From Thalassobaculum sp. OXR-137 (GTDB lineage Bacteria; Pseudomonadota; Alphaproteobacteria; Thalassobaculales; Thalassobaculaceae), in NCBI RefSeq assembly GCF_034377285.1, contig NZ_CP139716.1, positions 62,001 to 126,000 on the forward strand: a stretch of DNA of 64,000 bases, read 5' to 3'. Both the position numbers and the translations under genes were made by a program. Positions 16,609 to 26,500 of this stretch are shown here, in pieces (within the stretch, counting starts at the first letter, position 1; every line of letters starts with the position of its first letter). The notes under the pieces are model-generated. The model was not told where the DNA came from, ran no database searches, and was given only the letters and a program-made list of their open reading frames with translations.

Positions 16609-16998
16609 GTGAAAGTTGCCATCAGCACTCGCGAACCCGCCGATCTCGTCGAAGTGGCGCTCAAGGCCTATGCCCGGATCGCAGATTCTTGGAACCTCAG
16701 CCTGAAGGAAGCAGCAGGTCTAGCCGACATGTCTGAAAGCACCTGGAAACGAGCCAGGAGGCCCGGATTTGCTGGTGACCTGACCAAGGATCAATTCCTT
16801 CGTCTCAGCGCCGTTATCGGTATCTACAAATCGCTGGAGCTCTACTTCTCTGAACCTCTTGCACAAACGTGGTTCACCCGGCCGAACTCTGGTCCTTTAT
16901 TTCGTGGTCGTCGTCCAGTCGAAACGGCGATCGAGAATGGCTTGCCCCACATACTCGCCATTCGAACCTATCTCGATTCACTGCGTGGTGGAGCATGA
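16609..16998 (+). CDS. Xre/MbcA/ParS-type antitoxin
   Basis: About 129 residues. The central HTH (SLKEAAGLADMSESTWKRARRPGF) is followed by a C-terminal Xre/MbcA/ParS toxin-binding domain (DUF2384-like; GLYKSLELYFSEPLAQTWF-type segment, NGLPHILAIRTYLDSLRGG). I prefer the GTG at 16609 with GGAG seven bases upstream; an ATG at 16591 is in frame. The stop overlaps the toxin ATG (ATGA). It would neutralise the RES toxin and repress the operon. Confidence 0.88.
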   Translation: MKVAISTREPADLVEVALKAYARIADSWNLSLKEAAGLADMSESTWKRARRPGFAGDLTKDQFLRLSAVIGIYKSLELYFSEPLAQTWFTRPNSGPLFRGRRPVETAIENGLPHILAIRTYLDSLRGGA

Positions 16999-17696
16999 AG
17001 CAGTCCGAGATTTCGGATCGCGGTCTCGTTCGTCTCTTGCCCGCCACCTACCACAAACCACCCGCACTTCGTGGCATTGTCGATACCGACGATGAGCTTG
17101 AGATCCTGGCCGAGATTGAGGGCCTAACCAGTGGCCGCCTTCTTGCTGAGCGAGGCGAAAACCCACACCTGGATCCCCGGGAACTAGCTTGGCAGCGCAG
17201 ACGCCACGATCTGCGCATGTATGGTGACAGTCATGTCAACGCGGCCTTCACCTACACCCGGGTTGGCGGAAACCGCTTCAACTCAGAGAGCCGCGGTGCT
17301 TGGTACTGTGCATGGGACACCATGATCTCCATCAGCGAAGTGGCCTGGCACCGGACCCGGGAGCTGCAGTTCACCGGCTGTTTGGTCGATAATGCCCGCT
17401 ACGTCGAATTGCTCTCCGATTTCATCGGCGTGTTCGACGACATAACCGATGAACCCACCCACCCAGCACTCAACCCTGACACCCATATCGGATATCCCGA
17501 GGGCCAACTCTTGGCCCAGCACTTGCGTCAGAATGGCTCTCGTGGACTGATCTACCCGTCTGTTAGGGCGCCTGCGCCGGGCGGAAACTGCCTCGTGTGC
17601 TTCGATCCTCGAGCCATCCAGAACGTACGACCAGGCGCCTCCTGGGACATCTTGTGGCAGGGCACCCCGGAATACTCCGTCAACGCGGTGGCTTGA
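16995..17696 (+). CDS. RES-domain toxin
   Basis: A 233-residue toxin of the RES family, whose members deplete NAD+ by phosphorolysis or hydrolysis. Family motifs are visible: GGNRFNSESRGAWYCAWD (the R-x-x-S...WY region that names the fold) and GLIYPSVRAPAPGGNCLVCFDP (Ser and Asn near the active site). The start is the ATG that overlaps the antitoxin stop; the open frame to 16869 lies inside the antitoxin. With its partner it forms a type II pair that would stabilise the replicon. A transposon end begins immediately after its stop. Confidence 0.93.
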   Translation: MKQSEISDRGLVRLLPATYHKPPALRGIVDTDDELEILAEIEGLTSGRLLAERGENPHLDPRELAWQRRRHDLRMYGDSHVNAAFTYTRVGGNRFNSESRGAWYCAWDTMISISEVAWHRTRELQFTGCLVDNARYVELLSDFIGVFDDITDEPTHPALNPDTHIGYPEGQLLAQHLRQNGSRGLIYPSVRAPAPGGNCLVCFDPRAIQNVRPGASWDILWQGTPEYSVNAVA

Positions 17697-17896
17697 AAGG
17701 GTCACGACGACACGAAAGTGATCACCATCGGAGCGCAGGAAGCAGCACTTCAGGGTCCTGGATTGTTCTTCCTTAGCGTTGTTTAGCGTACTTTCAGCGC
17801 CCTGCCCTCAAGATTGCCGTTACAATCGCGCCGGAAGCCGCCGATGTGGTTCTGGAGCCGGCCGCGGACGCGGTGACAGTCCCGTCAACACATATC

Positions 17897-20800
17897 GGGG
17901 TTTCCGTACCAGATTTCCCCAAAGTAGCGGTAAGCCGTTGCAGTGTTTTCAATGGCTTAAGCGGGGTGTCAGAATCATGTTTTTAGTGTTTCCAACAGCT
18001 TAACGGTCATTTCTGTTCTTGCGCCCTCCAGCGTGGGCCAACCGGCCATATTCCTCGATCGCAAACCTGATCCGGCCGTTCATATTGATGTGTCGATGGG
18101 CGACCGGCGCGATATGCGTGAGGTGCGGCTCGGGCAGGGTACCGGCCGGCAACCTGTCGATGACCGTTTGCATCGCGCGGGTGTTCCACGCCATGACGAT
18201 GTTTGTGAGCAGCGTAAGTGCGCCGGAGATTGCCGTCGCCTGGGCAAGCGTGCGCCCATGCTTGGCCTCGATCCGTCCAGCCATCAGTGCCCGCTGCAGC
18301 AAATGGATCGACTCACCCTGTGACAATAGCCGATGCACCTCACGCCGGAAGTCCGGCTTGATCAGATAATCGAGCAGGAACAGGCTGCGCAGCACCTTGC
18401 CGAGATACGTACCGCACTCATAGACAGGTGTGCCTTGGGCGGCACTTCCGTGACGTTCGATGACTGTCGCCGGCGAACCGTAGCCAGCCTCGAGCGAGGC
18501 AACCATATGCAGGAGACCATCCCAGCCCTTGCGCGCCAAGCGGCTCGGCGTGATTTGCTCAACCCGGGGCACGAGTTGTTCGGGAACCCGGACGGAGGCC
18601 GGCAGATACAGTTTCCGACTTGCGAGATCGGCAAGCCGCGGCGATAGGTCAAAGCCCAGCAGTTTGGCCGTCGCCAGGGCGAAGTGCGTAAATCCGTGAG
18701 TGTCGACGGCCAATCGCTGCAGATCAGCCACCTTCTGTTTCAGCGCGCCCTCGAGGGCGGCACCGGCCTGCCGTCGATTAAGGACGATCGGTTGGTCATA
18801 GGCGATCGCCCACCGATCCAGCACATGGGTGTAGGTGCCGATCGCCGGCGTACGTCGCCGCGGCTCGATGCGAGCGGTCCACAGGTGTCGCGTTGCATCC
18901 AAGCTCATCATGTCTGCCGATGCCGCAACGCCAGTCCCCCACATTCCAGCCACAGGCTGGGACACCATATCGGCGGCGACCTGGTCGCATGCCGCGCGCA
19001 GCCGGCCGCTCTCCTCGATCCCGCGTATGGCGAGTTCGATGCGGTCGTCGCTGATCCCGTCCACCATCCGTGCCATGTCGGAGGCGGACTTGTCGGTCCC
19101 GAGTGCCAACAGGCCGGCATAGAGAGCCCCCAGTTCGTCCGGGCTCCGTGCTGGCCGTCCCAGTAGGGTGGTCGAGAAGCCGACCTGGGCATCGGTCTCT
19201 ACGATGACATCCGGCAATTGCGCGCTGCCGATCTCCTGGAACAACCGCACTCGTGTCTCGTCGACCGCCGGGTCCTTAGGCACCGCTTGGAGCCTGGGGA
19301 CCTGGAACCGATCGCCGGTGATACCGATCTCACCTGCGGCAATCGCTTCCTGCAGCATCTCCATTCGCAGACTGAGTGGTTCTTCGAACCGTCGAAGATA
19401 TGCGTCCAGGGACACCGGCCATCCGTGCCGACGCGTTGTCGTACCCCTGGCCGCCGCCCAGATCTCGGCGGGCATCAATTGATCGTCGATGCTTCGGTGA
19501 TGGATGCTGTGCGGTGCACTTACCGAGCCGTTGCGCAGGCTGCGCTTGAGCAGCATGGCGGTCGCGACTTCATAGGCCGCCAGCCTCGCCTCGTCACTGC
19601 TCGCAGCTGTGACCGTGCGTGCCGACGTCGGTGGGAACGGGTTGCTCTGCCATCGAGCCAGTTCTGAGGATCCAGCCCGGTAAACGTCCGCCAGAGTGCC
19701 GAGAGCGTCTCGCAGCGGATGTTCATCTGGAACCGCCAAGTCGAGCTCTCCGACCTGTCGCAGCAGCGTCCGCAGCCGCTTCGGCGCGGCGGCCATCTCA
19801 GCGCGGATCGCCTGCACCCTGCCTCCCGACGGCGACATCGACCGGAACGGCCCAACTGCCCGCTCTATCGCCGTGCGCAAGCCGTTCTCCGGCAGGCACG
19901 GATCGTCAAGCGCACCGATGATGGTGGCGACCCCGACACGATAGCGGTTTAGCTCTTCCAGAGCGCGCTCTTCGACCGTCCGGCGGGCCTGACTCCATAG
20001 CTGGCCGATCCGGCGGTTTGCCTGTTCAAGCACCGTGTCGGTCAACTCCAACAACTGGAGGCGGAGCCAACAGCCGATCTCGACAGTCCGCCGCGGCTCC
20101 CGCAATCGGGATAGAGTTGCCGCCTTGCGCCGTGCAATGCGCCCGCTGTGCTGTCGTATCCGATCGATTGTCAGGTCTGGAACGACAATGCGGTCCGCGC
20201 CGAGCCGGTGCAGCACGGCGATACGATCCTGGAGATCAGCGATGTCCTTGCGGCCATAGCCAGCGGGCGGAGCTCGCAACCAGTCGAGCAAGGCCTCCCC
20301 CGATCGCGGCCCACCATCCGAGAGTTGGGCTGCCCACGCTCCCGTCGCCTCCGAACCAACCACGATGCGTATGCTCCTGGCCAGTGCCTCGAGTGCATGG
20401 AGCTGCGCTGCGGCTGCCATCTCCTCCAATGGCCTGGTGCCGGGCAGAACGTACCGGCGGTCGTACAGCCAGATCCGCACATCCTGCACCAGATCGGCAC
20501 GCTCGAGCTGAGTGGTGGCCTGGCGCCGGAGGTGCGCTGTCAGTTTGCGTGCTGCGTGCTCGCCGAGCACTCGGAAGCCGACCGCGTCTGCAGCGATGCG
20601 TTGGTGCTGGAACAGGGTCATCCGTCGCCGGTAGATCGACCGCAACGTCGCGATCCGCGGCGCCGGCATTCCGGCGTGAGCCGCAGCGCAAGCCAGCACC
20701 GCCACGGGCAACCGTTCGAACAGAGCGAGCGGTCGCCCGGTCATCCGCAGAAAGCCGATCTGCAGGATCAAGCCCAATCGGGTTAGCGGTCGGCGCCGAG

Positions 20801-21098
20801 TGCCGATGAAAGTGCGTTCCTGCTCGCTGGGCTCGAAGAAGAACTCGATCTCGGCCGAGGTCAGCGATGCCGGGACGGTCTCCAGGCCCAGGTATTGCCT
20901 CCGCCAACTTTCCATCGATCACCCCGCACCGTGTCTGCGAAGAAGCGTAGGATGAATCTGTCTGCCGAGTCCCCAAGAACAGAAACAGCCTCTAACTTAT
21001 TGAAATCACGAAAAGTACGATTCCGCCCACGATTGTAAGTCATTGAAAAATCTCAAAAGCTATACCGCTACTTTGGGGAAATCTGGTACGGAAACCCC
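17897..21098 (-). mobile_element. Tn3-family transposon, 3,202 bp, copy 1
   Basis: Both ends begin GGGGTTTCCGTACCAGATTT; the inner part of the left repeat ends GCGGTAAG, completing a 38-bp Tn3-type repeat. The element encodes only tnpA. An identical 3,202-bp copy lies in inverted orientation at 36069-39270. The flanking bases (ATATC before, GAATC after) are not the 5-bp direct repeat expected after a simple insertion, so rearrangement has occurred since insertion. Confidence 0.92.
18000..20915 (-). CDS. tnpA: Tn3-family transposase TnpA (copy 1)
   Basis: A 971-residue transposase, normal length for Tn3. The N-terminal DUF4158-type region (LTSAEIEFFFEPSEQERTFI) precedes the DDE_Tnp_Tn3 domain. 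The catalytic region includes GTGVAASADMMSLDATRHLW (first Asp), TYTHVLDRWAIAYDQPIVLN, DTHGFTHFALATAKLLGF (second Asp) and AGRIEAKHGRTLAQA (Glu), then MAWNTRAMQ. It performs replicative transposition, leaving cointegrates; no resolvase is encoded within the 3.2-kb unit. The protein is identical to that of copy 2. Confidence 0.97.
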   Translation of the reverse strand: MESWRRQYLGLETVPASLTSAEIEFFFEPSEQERTFIGTRRRPLTRLGLILQIGFLRMTGRPLALFERLPVAVLACAAAHAGMPAPRIATLRSIYRRRMTLFQHQRIAADAVGFRVLGEHAARKLTAHLRRQATTQLERADLVQDVRIWLYDRRYVLPGTRPLEEMAAAAQLHALEALARSIRIVVGSEATGAWAAQLSDGGPRSGEALLDWLRAPPAGYGRKDIADLQDRIAVLHRLGADRIVVPDLTIDRIRQHSGRIARRKAATLSRLREPRRTVEIGCWLRLQLLELTDTVLEQANRRIGQLWSQARRTVEERALEELNRYRVGVATIIGALDDPCLPENGLRTAIERAVGPFRSMSPSGGRVQAIRAEMAAAPKRLRTLLRQVGELDLAVPDEHPLRDALGTLADVYRAGSSELARWQSNPFPPTSARTVTAASSDEARLAAYEVATAMLLKRSLRNGSVSAPHSIHHRSIDDQLMPAEIWAAARGTTTRRHGWPVSLDAYLRRFEEPLSLRMEMLQEAIAAGEIGITGDRFQVPRLQAVPKDPAVDETRVRLFQEIGSAQLPDVIVETDAQVGFSTTLLGRPARSPDELGALYAGLLALGTDKSASDMARMVDGISDDRIELAIRGIEESGRLRAACDQVAADMVSQPVAGMWGTGVAASADMMSLDATRHLWTARIEPRRRTPAIGTYTHVLDRWAIAYDQPIVLNRRQAGAALEGALKQKVADLQRLAVDTHGFTHFALATAKLLGFDLSPRLADLASRKLYLPASVRVPEQLVPRVEQITPSRLARKGWDGLLHMVASLEAGYGSPATVIERHGSAAQGTPVYECGTYLGKVLRSLFLLDYLIKPDFRREVHRLLSQGESIHLLQRALMAGRIEAKHGRTLAQATAISGALTLLTNIVMAWNTRAMQTVIDRLPAGTLPEPHLTHIAPVAHRHINMNGRIRFAIEEYGRLAHAGGRKNRNDR

Positions 21099-21143
21099 GA
21101 ATCCCGCCCATTGCTCGGGTGAAAGCAGCCGTCGTCGTGCCAT
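21099..21143 (-). pseudogene. tnpA: 5' stub of the outer transposon's tnpA
   Basis: Fifteen codons read MARRRLLSPEQWAGF and then run into the end of the inner transposon at 21098. The opening is typical of Tn3-family transposases, and a strong ribosome site (AAGGAGGG) precedes the ATG. It follows the resolvase gene on the same strand. Confidence 0.7.
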
Positions 21144-21209
21144 CTCGCCCTCCTTCCAGCTTGGCGGGAAAGATAGCGGCCCGGCAGCGCCGCCGGAACG
21201 GCTGGGTCA

Positions 21210-21791
21210 CTACGGCTGGTCGGCCAATAGGGCGGCTCGATGCGCGGCGACGATACGGGACACCGTCGGCTGGCTGATATCATAGAGCCGGGCCATCTCG
21301 GCGCCGGTCTTGCGGCCGGACAAGACGCTCTCGGCAATCTCCCGGCGCTTGGCGGCGTCGAGCGACTTGCGCCGGCCGCCGATCCGGCCCTCGGCGCGCG
21401 CCGCTGCTAGGCCGGCGTTGGTGCGCTGCTGGATCATTGCGCGCTCGAACTCGGCAAAGGCGCCGACCATGTGCAGCAGCATCCGGCCGGCCGGGCTTGT
21501 CGTTTCGATGGCCTCGGTGAGGCTGCGGAAGCCGGCGCCGGCCTTGCCGATCCGCTCCATCAGATGGATCACGTCCTTCATGGACCGCGACAGCCGGTCC
21601 AGCTTCCAGACCACCACCTCGTCTCCTGGACGCAGGTGGTCGAGGAGCCGAAGCAGCTCGGGGCGGTCCCACCGGCCGCCGGAAGCCGCCTCGGTGAAGA
21701 CCCGCTCGCAGCCGGCCTCCCCGAGCGCGCGGAGCTGTAGCGCATCGCTCTGGTCGTCTCCTTTCGAGACCCGGGCATAGCCGATCAGCAC
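21210..21791 (-). CDS. tnpR: Tn3-type serine recombinase (resolvase)
   Basis: A 193-residue resolvase/invertase. The catalytic Ser lies in IGYARVSKGDD; further motifs are VVWKLDRLSRS and AEFERAMIQQRTNAGL, and a C-terminal HTH (GAEMARLYDISQPTVSRIVAAH) binds res sites. It resolves cointegrates of the outer transposon. The ATG overlaps the vapC end by 7 bp, placing it in one operon with vapBC, an arrangement known in several Tn3 elements. Confidence 0.95.
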   Translation of the reverse strand: MLIGYARVSKGDDQSDALQLRALGEAGCERVFTEAASGGRWDRPELLRLLDHLRPGDEVVVWKLDRLSRSMKDVIHLMERIGKAGAGFRSLTEAIETTSPAGRMLLHMVGAFAEFERAMIQQRTNAGLAAARAEGRIGGRRKSLDAAKRREIAESVLSGRKTGAEMARLYDISQPTVSRIVAAHRAALLADQP

Positions 21792-22177
21792 GCCGGCACC
21801 ACGTTGGTCGCGGCGAAGTCGTCGCCCTTGAACAGCAGCGGTTCGCCGGTGTCGGATGCCAGTGCATAGGAGAAACAGTCGCCATAGTTCAGACCGGCCG
21901 GGTGACCGCTCCCCTTACCAAACTGGTCGTAGGCGTCGAGTGCGATGCGTGCCTGCTGCTCGGTGACGGGATCGATCTGGATCGCGTAGTCGACGACCAT
22001 TTGCTCCAGCGCGTGCCGCCAGGCGCCCGTCGGATCACGGCGCGCCACCAGTCCCGCTTCGACGAAGCTGGCGGCCGAGATCCGGCAGACGCTCGCGCCG
22101 GCGAGGGTAATAGCGAACGTCTGCGCTTCTGGCTCAGCATTCAGGATGGCGATGATCGCTGAGGTATCGACGACCAT
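21785..22177 (-). CDS. vapC: VapC-type PIN-domain ribonuclease toxin
   Basis: A 130-residue PIN domain. Acidic residues expected for the Mg2+ site are present: VVDTSAIIAIL (first Asp), FVEAGLV (Glu) and NYGDCFSYALA (Asp), then LLFKGDDFA. VapC toxins cleave tRNA or rRNA loops. It sits in the outer transposon between vapB and the resolvase, where it would addict cells to the transposon. Confidence 0.94.
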   Translation of the reverse strand: MVVDTSAIIAILNAEPEAQTFAITLAGASVCRISAASFVEAGLVARRDPTGAWRHALEQMVVDYAIQIDPVTEQQARIALDAYDQFGKGSGHPAGLNYGDCFSYALASDTGEPLLFKGDDFAATNVVPAC

Positions 22178-22180
22178 GGT

Positions 22181-22450
22181 TCAGCGCGGCAGGCCGCGGT
22201 CGTCGTAAAGGAAGGCGGTCGGATCGCCGCCGTCGTTCGGGAGCCGCGGCAGGGCCGCGACCATGGCCATTGTCCGCTCGACCTTGGCCTGCTGGGTCGG
22301 CGTCAGCGCCGCCTCAGCCGGGCGCTCGGTGCGGGCGAGTTCAGCGTGCACGGCGGCGCTCACCGCCTGCTCGACTGTCACGCCGCGCAGTTTTGCCAAA
22401 CGGTGCGCCTCGCGCTCGGTCTCCGCGTCCACCATGATTCCCATGGCCAA
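22181..22450 (-). CDS. vapB: VapB-type antitoxin (Rv0623-like)
   Basis: An 89-residue antitoxin of the PSK/Rv0623 group. The N-terminal ribbon-helix-helix-like part is GIMVDAETEREAHRLAKLRGVTVEQAVSAAV. The C-terminal toxin-binding tail ends LYDDRGLPR. It overlaps nothing upstream and precedes vapC by 3 bp. An in-frame ATG two codons later (22444) is also possible. Confidence 0.88.
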   Translation of the reverse strand: MAMGIMVDAETEREAHRLAKLRGVTVEQAVSAAVHAELARTERPAEAALTPTQQAKVERTMAMVAALPRLPNDGGDPTAFLYDDRGLPR

Positions 22451-22699
22451 CCTGCTTTCTCAAACGGCCGTTTGTGAACGGCCTTCGCCCGCACCCAAAT
22501 AGCTTAGAGCCGAGCCTTTCAAAATCCTATTGCAGAACGAGCGTCAAAGGCAATGGGTTTGTGCATGAATTGCTATCCCCGTCGGACAGCTCGAACTTGG
22601 ATGGTCACGCTTCGTTCTCACGAGCGGTACATGATGATCACTTTCGTGTCGTGACCCCAAACAGGAAAAACTTCGCTAAGCTGGGCGCCTAGATTCCCC

Positions 22700-23149
22700 C
22701 TACCCCTTCAGCAACCCAAAGAACCGTCTGGGCGGCTCTGCCGTATGTTGCGGGCGTTGGTCCGTGATTGCCGCCAGTGCCTGCCTGTGATCGGCGCTCT
22801 GGCGTTCGATCTGGCCGCGCAAGCTCTCGATCTGCTCGCTTGCCTGTTCCCTTTCACGCTCTCGTTCAAGGTTGGCATCCTCGATCTTCTCACGAAGCAT
22901 CTTAACTTCGACTTCCAAAGCACTGTTTTGGCTGTTTTTTGATGGTTCTTCGTGAGAGGTAGTCTTCGGTTCTGTGTGTTCGGTAGAACCAGTTCTGGGG
23001 AACACCCTAAAAAGTTCCGATGTTTCGATTTCCCAATGCCCTTTTTCGTTCTTTTCTGCACTCATACGCTTTGAATTTAAGGATTGTAAGAGTGTAGACT
23101 TAGCAACGCCCGCCTCTTTAGCCGCCTTGTTCAGAGATAGTTTTGCCAT
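22700..23149 (-). CDS. HTH plus coiled-coil plasmid protein
   Basis: A 149-residue protein. An N-terminal HTH (SLNKAAKEAGVAKSTLLQSLNSKRM) is followed by a Ser/Thr-rich linker and a long charged coiled coil (about residues 75-125: EVKMLREKIEDANLERERERE). It ends RFFGLLKG. The layout resembles KfrA-like or relaxosome DNA-binding proteins of mobilisable plasmids; the exact role is unknown. One copy of a 28-bp repeat lies 33 bp before the ATG and a second lies within the gene, which suggests autoregulation. Confidence 0.75.
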   Translation of the reverse strand: MAKLSLNKAAKEAGVAKSTLLQSLNSKRMSAEKNEKGHWEIETSELFRVFPRTGSTEHTEPKTTSHEEPSKNSQNSALEVEVKMLREKIEDANLEREREREQASEQIESLRGQIERQSADHRQALAAITDQRPQHTAEPPRRFFGLLKG

Positions 23150-23209
23150 AGTTTTTCCTGCCTATTATCGGTGGTCTGGTTCGGTTCTGCATGTTCGGTA
23201 GAACCAGTT
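22967..23209 (+). repeat. Two 28-bp direct repeats, one inside a gene
   Basis: The segments 22967-22994 and 23182-23209 are 26/28 identical and share CGGTTCTG and TGTTCGGTAGAACCAGTT. Each contains GGTTCT...AGAACC as an imperfect palindrome. One lies upstream of the HTH/coiled-coil gene, the other within its codons around residue 55, encoding a TEHTE-like linker. Confidence 0.7.
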
Positions 23210-23252
23210 TACATGAAAACCACTACGGCAGGGAAGGGAAGGGACAAAAGGT

Positions 23253-23490
23253 TCAAAATCCTTCAACAACCGCTTTGATTTTGAACGGGGTTTGTGGTGG
23301 CGGAAAACGGGGCAGGCCCAGCTTGCAGAACCACCCGTAGGCCAGGTTGAGATGAACATCCTCGACGAGCCGCCGTTCCGACCGAATGCCATACCACGTC
23401 TGTGACGAAACATCGAAATTCGGCAGCCCCCACGCCCAAGACAACGAAAGCGGGCATGGAGAAGCTACCGGATGATCGTCTTGCACTTCC
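23253..23490 (-). pseudogene. Transposase fragment (IS5/IS1182-like)
   Basis: A 5'- and 3'-truncated leftward fragment. Its segment RSERRLVEDVHLNLAYGWFCKLGL matches a conserved block of IS1182/IS5-group DDE transposases. The sequence before it (SWAWGLPNFDVSSQTWYG) and after it (PRFPPPQTPFK) looks frameshifted. It is a remnant of an IS near the end of the RND efflux operon. The family assignment is from memory of this block. Confidence 0.55.
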
Positions 23491-23542
23491 TGGATTGGAG
23501 ATATGACGTAGTTTAGAAGATAGGTCCTTCGGTGTGCCTCGG

Positions 23543-26500
23543 CTAAGATGTTGGCTGCGCACCATGCCTATGGACCGTTTCGACAAGCGAATGATGCCCA
23601 CCTTGTCTGGGTGCAAACCAGCGGTGCAGGGCGGGCATGACCAGTAGGGTCAGCACGGTTGACGAAACAAGCCCCCCGGTTACCACAGTGGCAAGCGGGC
23701 GTTGGACCTCGGCACCGACGCCGGTGGCGAAGAGCAATGGTGCCAGCCCAAGTGCCGTCGTCATGGCGGTCATCAGTACCGGACGCGCGCGCAGCCCTGC
23801 GGCCTCAATGGCCAAAGCCTCCAGATTGCGACCGGCGCGCGCAAAATCATCCATGAAACTGACCAATACCATACCGTTGCCCAACGCGATGCCGAACAAT
23901 GCGATAAACCCGACGGTAGCAGGCACCGACACCGGTAACCCTGTCAGCCAGAGCGCCATCGCACCACCTGTCAGCGCCAAGGGGATATTCAACAGGATGA
24001 GGATCGCTGATTTCAGGCGACCAAAGGTTACCAGAAGGATCAGCAGAACGATGCCCAACGTAATCGGAATAACCACTTTGAAACGGGCATTCGCCTGTTG
24101 CTGAAGCTCGAATTGGCCGCCCCAAACCAAACGATACCCGGGCGGTAGATCCAACTGAGCGTCCGTCAACGTCTGCGCTTCGGCAACGAAAGAGCCGATA
24201 TCGCGACCGCGCACGTTGGACTGGACCGTGATGAAGCGTTCGCCATCTTCGCGTGTGATCTGGCGTGGACCGATTACAGTTTCGATATTGGCCACTGTGT
24301 CCAGCGGCACCCGTGCGCCCGAAGGCGATTCCAGCACGATGCGTCTGATCGCCTCCGGTGTGTCGCGGCTTTCTTCGTCAAAACGCACCATTATCGGAAA
24401 CTGTCGCACGCCCTCGAACAGTGATCCGGCCTCGGCCCCGCCGACGGCTGCACGCAGCCCATCCAACGCTTCCTCAACATCAAGCCCGTAGCGACCAAGG
24501 ACTGACCGATCCACGGTTACCACAAGTTGCGGCGCACCGGTGATCTGGTCGGCCTGTACCTCGGCAGCCCCCTCAACCTGTTGCAGGAGTGATTGCAGGA
24601 CTTGTGATCGCTCCAACAGAATTTCGGAATCCGGTCCAAAGATTTTGACGGCCAGTTCGGCGCGTGTGCCGGTCAGCAATTCATCAACAGCCATCGCGAT
24701 GGGTTGGCCGATATTCACCACAATCCCCGGAAAGCTTTCCAGATCTTCCGAAATCGCCGTGCGCAAACCTTCGGCAGACAAGCCGGGCCGCCACTGATCG
24801 ACCGGGTTCAACTCGATGAAGGCTTCGGCGCTGTTGGTCGGGTCAGCATGCGCGCCAACCTCACCACGCCCAATACGGGTCACGATGGACTTGATTTCAG
24901 GAAAATTCTTTAACAGCCGCTTTTCCACAAGCGTCGTCGTCTTCGTCCCTTCGGTAAGCGAAATCGAGGGTGCCATGGTGACGCGCATCAGAATATCGCC
25001 TTCCTCCAACGACGGCGTAAATTCGGAACCAAGTCGCGATCCTGCAAAACCGCCCACCGCCAAAAATATGCCGCACAGGACAATGGCGAAAAAACGGTTA
25101 CGGACAAAGAACCCGGCCGCACCACTGACCATCGCGACAGTCCGCCCCGGCTTGTCAGGGGCCTTCTTGCCGGATCGGCGCATCACCGAAAAGGCCATGG
25201 AAGGCGCAATCAGGGCCGCATAGAACAGCGATCCGGTCATGGCGAGTGCAGCCGATGCCGCCAAGGGCCGGAAGGTTTTGCCCTCAACCCCTTGCAGCGA
25301 GAAAAGCGGCAGGAAAACAACGATAACCACGGCAACCGCCGCCACCAGAGGTGCGATTACCTCGGCGGTAGATCGGGCAACCAACATACGCGGCTCTTCA
25401 GAGCCGTCGTCTTCCTCAAAGCTGCGATCCACGTTTTCAGAGATAACAATCGCCCCGTCGACCATCATCCCGATGGCGATGGCGACCCCCCCTAATGACA
25501 TCAGATTGGCGCTGATGCCGAGCACGTACATTGCGATAAACGCAAAACCTACGGAAAACGGGATCGACAGGACCACAACCAGACTGGGACGCCAGCCGCC
25601 CAGGAAGACAAACACCACCAACGCTACGAGTACAGCCCCCTGCCACAACGCCGTCGTGACGGTTGCGGAGGCCTTGTTTACCAGCGTTCCCTGATCATAG
25701 TAGGGGACCGCCAGTACACCATCCGGCAGGCTTGCGTTGATTTCCTCAAAGCGCTTCTGGACCCGCGCGATGACATCGGATGTGTTGGTGCCATAAAGTT
25801 TCAGAACCAACCCTGCGACAACTTCGCCTTCACCATTGGCGGTTGCAAGACCTTGCCGAACGCCACCGCCAACGATGATGTGGCCCAGATCGCGCACGCG
25901 CACGGTGCGCCCGTCCTCCACGTTGACGACAATCTCTGCGAGATCAGAGATTGTCTTGGCAAGTCCAACGCCGCGCACCGTGTATTGTTCGGATCCGATT
26001 TCGAGGAATTGCGCCCCTTCGGTTTTGTTTCCGCGCTCTAATGCGCTGATCACATCGGCGATTTGAATATCATAGGCAAGCAGCGCATCGGGATCGAGCC
26101 TGACCTGATATTGCTTTTCATAGCCACCAAGGGACAAAACCTCGGTGACACCCGCCACGGTCTGCAACTGATACTTGACGATCCAGTCCTGAATTTCGCG
26201 CATCTCGACAAGGTTGCGTGCGCCGGTCTGATCTTCCAGACGGAAATACAGGATGAGGCCAAGCCCGGTTGAAATCGGACCCATTTGCGGGTCGCCAAAC
26301 CCGTCGGGGATGTTGCCACGCGCTTCGGCGAGCCGCTCGCCCACGACCTGACGGGCGAAATAGACATCCGTCCCGTCCTCGAAATAGATGTTCACCACCG
26401 ACAGCCCAAAATTCGATACCGACCGCATATTTTTGAGTTTGGGCAGGCCCGACATTGCCGTTTCGATTGGATAGGTCACATAGCGTTCAACCTCTTCGGG

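Larger units (their letters stand above)
17699..22658 (-). mobile_element. Outer Tn3-family transposon, broken by a second Tn3 element
   Basis: The left end, from 17699, reads GGGTCACGACGACACGAAAG; the right end, read inward from 22658, begins GGGGTCACGACACGAAAGTG. After a 3-base offset they agree over about 28 bp, as Tn3-type terminal repeats should. Inside are vapB, vapC, a resolvase and the first 15 codons of a tnpA that is cut by the 3,202-bp element at 21098. The remaining tnpA is not recognisable in the 160 bp left of 17897, so most of it has been lost. Confidence 0.65.

Noticed and set aside
17897-21098. A 5-bp target duplication around Tn3 copy 1
   Set aside because: The flanks are ATATC and GAATC. 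The closest cross-match, between copy 1 left and copy 2 left, is 4 of 5 bases, too weak to claim.
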